From an uncultured Candidatus Saccharibacteria bacterium (lineage in GTDB: Bacteria; Patescibacteriota; Saccharimonadia; Saccharimonadales; Saccharimonadaceae): DNA of 12,025 nt. The notes below the pieces were generated by a model, which worked only from the letters and a program-made list of their open reading frames with translations, was not told where the DNA came from and made no database searches. The stretch spans positions 1 to 12,025 of the forward strand of contig CAMHIH010000016.1 in NCBI GenBank assembly GCA_946185175.1. The letters run 5' to 3'. How positions within the stretch are numbered: the first letter of the stretch is position 1; every line of letters begins with the position of its first letter. Made by a program: the position numbers and the translations under genes. This document shows, piece after piece, positions 7,463-12,025 of the stretch.

Positions 7463-7653
7463 GATGTGTTTTTTACAACAAAGCGCTACGCCCTATCTGT
7501 CATTATCGCGCATTCAGCATGTGTAACTTTTACAACATTAAGCAAAGATCCGTTTTTACCACCTTGAAATCACAATTTTCAAATAATTTGCACATCTGCA
7601 AAAAATCACCCACCCCTGATTTACAGATAGATTTCCGTTGTAAATATTACAAC
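7463..7653. repeat. Three related 17-bp boxes ending in TTACAAC
   Basis: Boxes lie at 7463-7479, 7520-7536 and 7637-7653. All end in TTACAAC and share TGT at positions 3-5. Only the last is a full palindrome (GTTGTAA-ATA-TTACAAC); the others match it at 12 and 13 of 17 positions. They sit between the two divergent promoters at 7412-7440 and 7663-7691, as operators for a shared regulator would. The rest of 7441-7662 shows no gene, only small dyads TTGAAA/TTTCAA (7564-7582) and TTTGCA/TGCAAA (7587-7602). Confidence 0.45.
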
Positions 7654-7663
7654 AAAAATCTAT
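7627..7663. promoter_or_regulatory. 37-bp nested dyad, probable operator
   Basis: Arms ATAGATTT (7627-7634) and AAATCTAT (7656-7663) flank the inner palindrome GTTGTAA-ATA-TTACAAC (7637-7653) about the same centre, 7645. Only two bases on each side and the 3-base spacer fail to match. Its right edge is the first base of the -35 box of the small-RNA promoter, a position typical for a repressor or activator site. The cognate regulator is not in the window. Confidence 0.6.
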
Positions 7664-7691
7664 TGACACAAGCATTTTGAACAACTATTAT
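7663..7691 (+). promoter_or_regulatory. Consensus sigma-70-type promoter of the small RNA
   Basis: TTGACA (7663-7668), exactly 17 bases, then TATTAT (7686-7691). The -35 is a perfect match and the -10 matches 5 of 6. The predicted start is A7698. Confidence 0.8.
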
Positions 7692-7697
7692 AAGGTT

Positions 7698-7817
7698 AGC
7701 TTTTGAATAAAATTCTTATACAAAAGCCAAAAACAAAAAATCGATTCCAAAATATAACTCCACACTCCACACTGAAGATCCGGTTTTCCTCGCAGTTACC
7801 GGATCTTCTTCTTTTTT
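7698..7817 (+). ncRNA. Candidate trans-acting small RNA, about 120 nt
   Basis: Bounded by a consensus promoter and an intrinsic terminator. The RNA begins with a hairpin at its second base: GCTTTTG/CAAAAGC (7699-7705 with 7721-7727), with an inner ATAA/TTAT stem. An A-rich unpaired linker follows, then a period-7 repeat CTCCACA-CTCCACA-CT (7758-7773), then the terminator, whose loop contains CCTC. The exposed CUCC and CCUC stretches are complementary to Shine-Dalgarno sequences, as in many regulatory sRNAs. A TTG-initiated frame through it has no ribosome site and runs across the terminator. Seen: promoter, hairpins, repeats. Inferred: regulatory function. Confidence 0.65.
7774..7817 (+). terminator. 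Terminator of the small RNA
   Basis: An 11-bp perfect stem GAAGATCCGGT/ACCGGATCTTC (7774-7784 with 7798-7808), 13-nt loop, then a T-rich tract to 7817. The opposite strand has no T-run, so it acts for plus-strand transcription only. Confidence 0.88.
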
Positions 7818-7849
7818 GTCTCCTCCACCAAGCAATCGCCGCAGGCATC

Positions 7850-7872
7850 AAAAAAACGACCGGCTGGTCGTT
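7850..7872 (-). terminator. Terminator of the tmRNA gene
   Basis: AACGACC/GGTCGTT (7855-7861 with 7866-7872) with a 4-nt loop, followed on the minus strand by a T-run. It lies about 40 bases beyond the tmRNA 3' end and faces the small-RNA terminator, so the two units are convergent. Confidence 0.85.
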
Positions 7873-7912
7873 CATTTTATACACAAGCATGTTGTAAAAA
7901 ATAATAAAACAG

Positions 7913-8278
7913 TGGTGGAGCTGCCGGATACTGCCTCCGGGTCCGAAAAATCTCCAATCATGTAATCTACGAGCATAGTCTGTTCTTTCATCTTGGCAGA
8001 GACAAATCAGCTGGAATAGACAAAACTGGTCTGAAGCCATGACAGAATTTTCGTGCAATTCCTTGTCACAGAAATCGCCTTAATACCATATCTATGATAC
8101 CCCTACCCGCTATGGTATCTCGAGAGTAGAGACAGGTCTAACTAATTAGGCCAAAGCGTAAGCTGGCATGAAAGCCACGTGCTTACTAGCAGTTTTTTCT
8201 GCATTTATGAACTGTACTTACGGCACAAATCGACTCGCATACATGTTGTTAATAATCCGTCTAAGCTTTGTCAGCCCC
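7913..8278 (-). ncRNA. ssrA: Transfer-messenger RNA (tmRNA)
   Basis: tmRNA rescues stalled ribosomes with SmpB, adding a degradation tag. It is 366 nt, close to the E. coli length. The 5' GGGGCTG (8278-8272) pairs with the 3' CAGCTCC before an encoded ACCA (7916-7913). This acceptor stem includes G3-U, the alanyl-tRNA synthetase identity pair. The 3' stretch TTTCGGAC then T-arm then CAGCTCCACCA matches E. coli tmRNA outside the T-arm. P2 pairing is visible between CATGTA (near 8240) and TACATG before the 3' domain. The tag frame ends GCT TAC GCT TTG GCC TAA (stop at 8148-8146). With resume codon GCT at 8190 the tag is ASKHVAFMPAYALA; the resume codon is inferred. Oddity: the T-stem is normal (CCGGA/TCCGG) but its 7-nt loop is GGCAGTA, not the usual TTCRANN type. 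A 120-codon minus-strand ORF overlapping this gene is a shadow. Confidence 0.93.
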
Positions 8279-8288
8279 AACTACCAAA

Positions 8289-8317
8289 ATTTTATCATAC
8301 TCACGCTTTAAAATCAA
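8289..8317 (-). promoter_or_regulatory. tmRNA promoter
   Basis: TTGATT (8312-8317), 17-base spacer, TAAAAT (8289-8294) with an extended TG motif (TGATAAAAT). It lies 10 bases before the mature tmRNA 5' end, consistent with a short 5' extension removed by RNase P. Confidence 0.7.
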
Positions 8318-8335
8318 TCTTGCACCCCTTATATT
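8307..8335 (+). promoter_or_regulatory. comM promoter, leaderless
   Basis: TTTAAA (8307-8312), 17-base spacer, TATATT (8330-8335), then 6 bases to ATG 8342, placing the transcript start on the start codon. It shares base 8312 with the -35 of the divergent tmRNA promoter. Confidence 0.6.
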
Positions 8336-8341
8336 GATGCT

Positions 8342-9856
8342 ATGCCAACCTCAAAAGTATATTCAGCTATCCCTTACGGCTTTGATGGCCACCTCGTGGC
8401 CGTCGAATGCGACATGAATCGTGGCCTCCCCTCTTTCAGCATCGTCGGCCTACCAAACCGCGCCATTGACGAGAGTCGTCAACGCATCAGATCCGCCATC
8501 ACAAATTCCCTATTCTCTTTTCCGCCCCATAAGATAACCGTCAATCTGGCCCCAGCCGAGCTTCATAAAACCGGTACACAGCTAGATCTGCCTATCGCCA
8601 TCTCTATTCTTTCTTCATCAAACCAACTTTTACAATCAGACCTGAACAACAAGGCATTCATTGGCGAACTCGCCCTCAGCGGCGAAATTAGACCCGTAAA
8701 AGGTATCATTAATGCCCTTGAAACATTCCGGCGAAATGGCATTAAACAAATCTATATCCCGGCCGCCAATTCACCTCAGGCACAGCTAGTCGCCCGCGAT
8801 CTGAACATTTATCCAGTCAAAACTTTACGAGAATTATGACTTTCACTCAAATCAATTGCCGATATTTTACCCCTAAAAGAAAATGTAAAAAATACAGAAA
8901 AAGATAAGCATGAGCATGTTATTCTAGACGATATCGTAGGACAGTCGCAAGCAAAACGCGCCATCATTATCGCCATGGCCGGACATCATAATCTTCTATT
9001 ATCCGGGCCACCCGGCGTAGGCAAAACCATGCTCGCCCAAGCCGCCCGCGCCCTTTTGCCGCCGCCCACCCTTCAAGAGCTTATCGATATCACGAAAATA
9101 CATTCATTAATATCGGCTGATACGCCTCTGCAAACTACGCGCCCTTTTCAATCACCACATCACACCATTAGCCTCAGTAATTTCCTCGGCAGTAACCTCA
9201 CTCTACAACCGGGAGAACTTTCGCTTGCCCATAATGGCATCCTATTCATGGACGAATTCCCGGAATTCTCACGCCAAATCATTGAAGCGCTGCGGACACC
9301 GCTCGAGACTAAACAAATCAACCTCAATCACCTCGGTCGTAAAATTATTTATCCAAGCAATTTTATCCTCATCGCCGCCATGAATCCATGCCCTTGCGGC
9401 TATCTCGGCTCGTCGCACAAGGCCTGCGTCTGCAGTCCATCCGCGATCCAAAACTACCGCAAGAAACTTTCCGGCCCAATCATTGACCGTATAGATATGA
9501 CGCTCATGCTAAACCCCATCGAAACCTCCGTTTTATTAAAAAACACAACATCTAGCACTGTAGAACACGCTAGTGCTAAAATACAAATCGGAATCGCGCT
9601 CCAACGTCAAGCCAAGCGTTATCACACCCCGACCATCCACAATGCAACTATTGGCTCTGCTCAGCTCGCCCGCGTCGCCGCCATCTCCCCAAGTGCCAAA
9701 TTATTACTCGACGACGCCGCCGATAAACTTCATCTCTCTGCGCGCAGTTATTTTAAGACTATCAAAGTCGCCCAAACCATCGCAGATTTAGAAGATTCTG
9801 CCTATATCGACGAGCCTCATATTGCCGAGTCGCTACAATATCGCGCTCAATTCTAA
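8342..9856 (+). pseudogene. comM: ComM/YifB-type AAA+ ATPase with in-frame UGA at codon 166
   Basis: ComM (Mg-chelatase-like family) is a hexameric helicase that promotes branch migration of incoming DNA in natural transformation. The 504 codons match the usual length. The N-terminal S5-fold ChlI-like domain (1-165) contains PSFSIVGLPNRAIDESRQRI. Then comes the AAA+ core with ILDDIVGQ just upstream, Walker A GPPGVGKT (222-229), FQSPHHTIS, Walker B ILFMDEF with Asp304 and Glu305, AAMNPCPCGYLG, and SGPIIDRID with Arg383. The C-terminal domain has SARSYFKTIKVAQTIADLE (Arg468). A single TGA at 8837-8839 splits it in the linker after TLREL, with no frame change. The next in-frame start, ATG 8975, lacks a Shine-Dalgarno or promoter and would omit the DDIVGQ segment. 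The rest looks intact, so the mutation is recent, or the stop is read through, or it is a sequencing error. The codon was probably a sense codon such as Tyr, Cys or Trp. Confidence 0.88.
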
Positions 9857-9874
9857 TCTCCCCTGTTCTACCCC

Positions 9875-9903
9875 TTGTGTTTTTTCGGACTTTTTAGTAT
9901 AAT
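9875..9903 (+). promoter_or_regulatory. infC operon promoter
   Basis: TTGTGT (9875-9880), 17-base spacer, TATAAT (9898-9903). The predicted start is near A9911, giving a 5' leader of only about 32 nt before infC. That is too short for the long L20-binding leader known in Bacillus. Confidence 0.75.
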
Positions 9904-9942
9904 CTATTGCATAACAAGTCTAATTTTTTAAGGAGCAAAGCC

Positions 9943-10458
9943 ATCAGTAACAACAATTCACACACTCGCATTAACGGAGAAATCCGTCATCCTGAGGTTC
10001 GTGTAATTAGTGCTGACGGTGCGCAACTTGGCATTATGTCGAGTCGTGATGCCCAACTCATGGCACGCGACGCCGGTTTGGACCTGGTCGAGATTTCGCC
10101 AAACGCGAACCCGCCAGTTGTTAAAATCATCGATTGGGGTAAATACCAATACCAAAAGATGAAAGAACAAAGCCGCGCCAAGAAAAATACCAAAAACAGC
10201 GAGCTTAAACAGATCAGACTTGGTTTGAAAATTGGGGAAAATGACCTCAATATTAAATGCCGCAAAATCATCGAACTGCTCGAAGATGGCGATCGTGTCA
10301 AAGTAATGATTATCTTTCGTGGCCGCGAAATGGCCCACAAAGAAATCGGCACCGAACTCATGAACAAAATCGTCGAGAAGCTTGGCGATCAAGTCGTCGT
10401 CGACGGCAAATCGCAAATGAGCGGCCGCAACCTTATCTTTACGGTTCGCCATAAATAA
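9943..10458 (+). CDS. infC: Translation initiation factor IF-3, AUC start codon
   Basis: IF3 binds the 30S subunit, prevents premature 50S joining and rejects non-canonical start codons. The product is 171 residues. The N-domain has RINGEIRHPEVRVI (9-22) and DLVEISPNANPPVVKIIDWGK; a basic linker follows; the C-domain has the family motif FRGREMAH. The start is read as ATC at 9943: AGGAG at 9931-9935 lies 7 bases upstream, and the resulting N-terminus has the usual length before RINGEI. There is no in-frame ATG, GTG or TTG between the predicted transcript start (about 9911) and this codon. The only upstream candidate, TTG 9907, lies in the promoter discriminator. Rare start codons in infC (AUU in E. 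coli) allow IF3 to limit its own synthesis. First gene of infC-rpmI-rplT. Confidence 0.95.
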   Translation: MSNNNSHTRINGEIRHPEVRVISADGAQLGIMSSRDAQLMARDAGLDLVEISPNANPPVVKIIDWGKYQYQKMKEQSRAKKNTKNSELKQIRLGLKIGENDLNIKCRKIIELLEDGDRVKVMIIFRGREMAHKEIGTELMNKIVEKLGDQVVVDGKSQMSGRNLIFTVRHK

Positions 10459-10466
10459 GGTCGCAC

Positions 10467-10501
10467 TAACGCCCACCGGTTCCCTACACCCCAAAGCGTT
10501 A
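10467..10501 (+). other. Possible hairpin in the infC-rpmI spacer
   Basis: TAACGC (10467-10472) can pair with GCGTTA (10496-10501) across a C-rich 23-nt loop. The 74-nt spacer is the longest in this operon. In E. coli the L20 repressor acts on structure ahead of rpmI, so an analogous site is conceivable, but the stem is weak. Confidence 0.2.
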
Positions 10502-10532
10502 CTCTATCAACTAAAGTAGGAAAGGTAATCAA

Positions 10533-10727
10533 ATGCCAAAACTCAAAACCCATAAGGGTACCGCTAAGCGCGTCCGAATTACCAACAACGGTAAAATCAT
10601 CCGCGAACGTGCCTTTGGCAACCACATTCTTGCCAAAAAATCTAAAGCCCGCAAACGCAACATGAAGACCCCTGCTGTCGTTAAAGGCAAAATTGCTAAA
10701 AACATTAAAACTGCGTTAGGAGCTTAA
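10533..10727 (+). CDS. rpmI: Large ribosomal subunit protein bL35
   Basis: A 64-residue, strongly basic ribosomal protein with the family start MPKLKTHKGTAKRVRI and the KAR.RN segment (TPAVV onward replaces the usual LR tail). Length is normal. The ribosome site is AGGAAAGG, about 5-10 bases before ATG 10533. It lies between infC and rplT in the conserved order, and the rplT start follows its stop by 2 bases. Confidence 0.95.
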   Translation: MPKLKTHKGTAKRVRITNNGKIIRERAFGNHILAKKSKARKRNMKTPAVVKGKIAKNIKTALGA

Positions 10728-10729
10728 TC

Positions 10730-11071
10730 ATGAGAGTTAAACGAGGAGTTGCCGCACGCGCTAAGCACAAAAAGATCCTAAAAGCCGCTAAAGGCATGCA
10801 ACACTATCGCACTCGCAGCTATCGTCTCGCGAAGCAAGGTGTTATCAAGTCTCTCAGCTACGCTTACCGTGACCGCCGCAATCGCAAACGCGATCTCCGC
10901 AGTCTCTGGATCACCCGCATCAACAATGCTGCACACGAGAATGGTCTCAACTACAGCACTTTGATTAACGGAATGAAGACCAAGGGCATCGAACTCGACC
11001 GCAAAGTTCTTGCTGAACTCGCCGTCAACGATCCAAAAGCCTTCACTGCTATCTGCGAAAGCGTCAAATAA
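10730..11071 (+). CDS. rplT: Large ribosomal subunit protein bL20
   Basis: A 113-residue 23S rRNA-binding protein needed early in 50S assembly. It shows the family motifs RVKRGVAARAKHKKILKAAKG (residues 2-22), YAYRDRRNRKRDLRSLWI (about 44-61) and RINNAA. Length is typical. ATG 10730 has AGGAGC 6 bases upstream, inside the rpmI end, so the two genes are translationally linked. L20 commonly represses this operon, but no clear binding site can be assigned here. Confidence 0.97.
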   Translation: MRVKRGVAARAKHKKILKAAKGMQHYRTRSYRLAKQGVIKSLSYAYRDRRNRKRDLRSLWITRINNAAHENGLNYSTLINGMKTKGIELDRKVLAELAVNDPKAFTAICESVK

Positions 11072-11086
11072 TACAGATTTATCTTC

Positions 11087-11116
11087 AAAAATACCCCACC
11101 TTCATGGGGTATTTTT
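11087..11116 (+). terminator. Intrinsic terminator of the infC-rpmI-rplT operon
   Basis: Perfect 12-bp stem AAAAATACCCCA/TGGGGTATTTTT with loop CCTTCA, ending in a T-run, 15 bases after the rplT stop. Confidence 0.93.
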
Positions 11117-11129
11117 GTTGTTAGCCATA

Positions 11130-11135
11130 TATAAT
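11130..11135 (+). promoter_or_regulatory. -10 box of a leaderless gene
   Basis: TATAAT followed by 6 bases (ataaat) and ATG 11142. No -35 is recognisable and there is no Shine-Dalgarno. The surrounding AT-rich run lowers certainty. Confidence 0.45.
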
Positions 11136-11141
11136 ATAAAT

Positions 11142-12018
11142 ATGAAGAAATTCTTGCAAAAACTATTTGGGGGCATTAATCTCACTTGGCCAAAACTTAT
11201 CGCCTTCGCCGTTATTATGGGCATCTACGCTGCACTTATGGCACTGTTAGTACCAGACGGCAACTCTTTTCATGACATAGCCGTCACAATGGAATGGTGG
11301 GTTCTTCCGGCCATCTTAATTATCGTCAACTGCAAGAAGCCACTCGAGGCCGCCCTTAAAACTTTCGTTTTCTTCCTCATCTCCCAACCGCTCGTCTATC
11401 TTATCCAGGTCCCATTTAATGGCATGGGCTCTGTTCGGTTATTATCCTTACTGGTTTAAAGTAACTCTCCTGACTTTCCCTGCTGCATTTATTGGCTGGT
11501 ATATGAAAAAAGACAAATGGTACTCTGGCGTCATTTTATCGGCGATGACCTCCCTACTCGCCGCAACCGGTATCGGTTATATATTTAATACAATCGAACA
11601 TTTCCCGAATCATCTAGTTTCAATCATTTATTGCTTCATAACTATCCCTATCTTCATTATCTTCATTTTTAAAGATAAAAAGCCACGCATCACCGCATCT
11701 GTTATTACTATAGTTGTCGCAATTATTTATCTATTCATGGCAATTAATTCCACCGCACCATACGAAATCCGCAACAATACCGTGTTTTCAGAGAACGACA
11801 TCACCCTTGTTGGCGAGCCATACGTATCTTATTGGTCATCCGAAAGCGGTAAAGGCTCCGTTGAGATAATTCCAAGCGACGAAGGATATATACTCAAGAT
11901 ATCCGGTACTGGCACAAATAAATATCGCTTTGATATTAGCGACGAAGAGAATGAATATCATTTCGAATATTATTTCGATAAAGACAACAATACCGTCGTA
12001 ATCAATCGGCTACCATAA
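11142..12018 (+). pseudogene. Frameshifted multi-pass membrane protein of unknown function
   Basis: Two overlapping frames make one protein of about 293 residues. Frame 1 (11142-11459) starts MKKFLQKLFGGINLTWPKLI and has about three membrane helices up to SQPLVYLIQVPFNGMG. Frame 2 (best read from TGG at 11425 to TAA 12018) continues WALFGYYPYWFKVTLLTF, then IGWYMKKDKW, further helices, and a polar C-terminal domain (about 85 residues) with strand-like segments ending in DNNTVVINRLP. The break is at 11424-11431. One more copy of GGGCT there would read ATG GGC TGG GCT CTG and restore the join exactly. From memory, a family with this pattern (LTWPKLI, PLVYLIQVPF, GYY..WF, MKKDKW) exists in gut Firmicutes, which suggests transfer, and no function is known. 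A sequencing error or phase-variable switch is possible. Confidence 0.7.
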
Positions 12019-12025
12019 CAAAAAA

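Noticed and set aside
7463..7653. CRISPR array from the TTACAAC boxes
   Set aside because: There are only three imperfect 17-bp boxes with unequal spacing (57 and 117 bases) and no cas genes.
7703..7897. 64-codon plus-strand ORF starting TTG
   Set aside because: No ribosome site; it runs through the small-RNA terminator and into the tmRNA terminator region.
7696..8058. 120-codon minus-strand ORF
   Set aside because: It covers the 3' part of tmRNA and its terminator, and the translation shows no protein-like pattern.
8837..8839. UGA recoded as Gly (code 25) or Trp (code 4), or selenocysteine
   Set aside because: No other internal UGA occurs in about 2,500 codons, UGA ends the membrane-protein gene at 6423, and no hairpin follows the codon. 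Occasional readthrough is not excluded.
9907..9942. TTG start for infC adding 12 residues
   Set aside because: It lies within the promoter discriminator before the predicted transcript start, and AGGAG is placed for ATC 9943 instead.
11010..11141. Upstream extension of the last membrane-protein frame into rplT
   Set aside because: It would cross the rplT terminator. ATG 11142 with its own -10 box is the sensible start.

Overview
The window looks like a chromosomal segment of a Candidate Phyla Radiation (Patescibacteria) bacterium, most likely Candidatus Saccharibacteria (TM7). This is inferred from the protein sequences, the small membrane and T4SS-like gene cluster, the mid-range GC, and the tight packing with very short spacers. 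No 16S gene is present, so the assignment is not proven. The standard genetic code fits: none of the roughly 2,500 intact codons read here is an in-frame UGA.

Left part (1-6815, all on the minus strand). The 5' end of gyrA (cut by the window edge) follows gyrB, with the gyrA Shine-Dalgarno lying over the gyrB stop codon. A gyrB promoter and an intrinsic terminator separate this pair from a three-gene group: a small four-helix membrane protein, a disordered protein with a conserved-looking C-terminal helical domain, and a 1104-residue membrane-anchored HerA/VirD4-type ATPase. The first two genes appear to be leaderless, with a -10 box 6-7 nt before the ATG.

Middle part (about 6816-8341) has almost no protein coding but is rich in RNA signals. 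From left to right it holds a tiny possible ORF; a minus-strand unit with a near-consensus promoter, a 4-codon leader ORF and about 390 nt of structured RNA; a set of TTACAAC boxes ending in a 37-nt dyad; a plus-strand small RNA of about 120 nt with a consensus promoter, 5' hairpin, two CTCCACA repeats and terminator; and, convergent with it, a complete tmRNA (ssrA) gene with an aberrant T-loop. The tmRNA promoter is back-to-back with, and shares one base with, the comM promoter.

Right part (8342-12025, plus strand). comM is interrupted by a single in-frame UGA at codon 166. It is followed by the conserved translation operon infC-rpmI-rplT, where infC starts at AUC, and by a strong terminator. 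Last comes a multi-pass membrane protein gene broken by a frameshift that one extra GGGCT unit would repair.

Functionally the window combines DNA topology (gyrase), translation (IF3, bL35, bL20), ribosome rescue (tmRNA), transformation (ComM, probably inactive) and a surface or secretion ATPase. The most novel material is the RNA-dense intergenic zone at 7012-8278.
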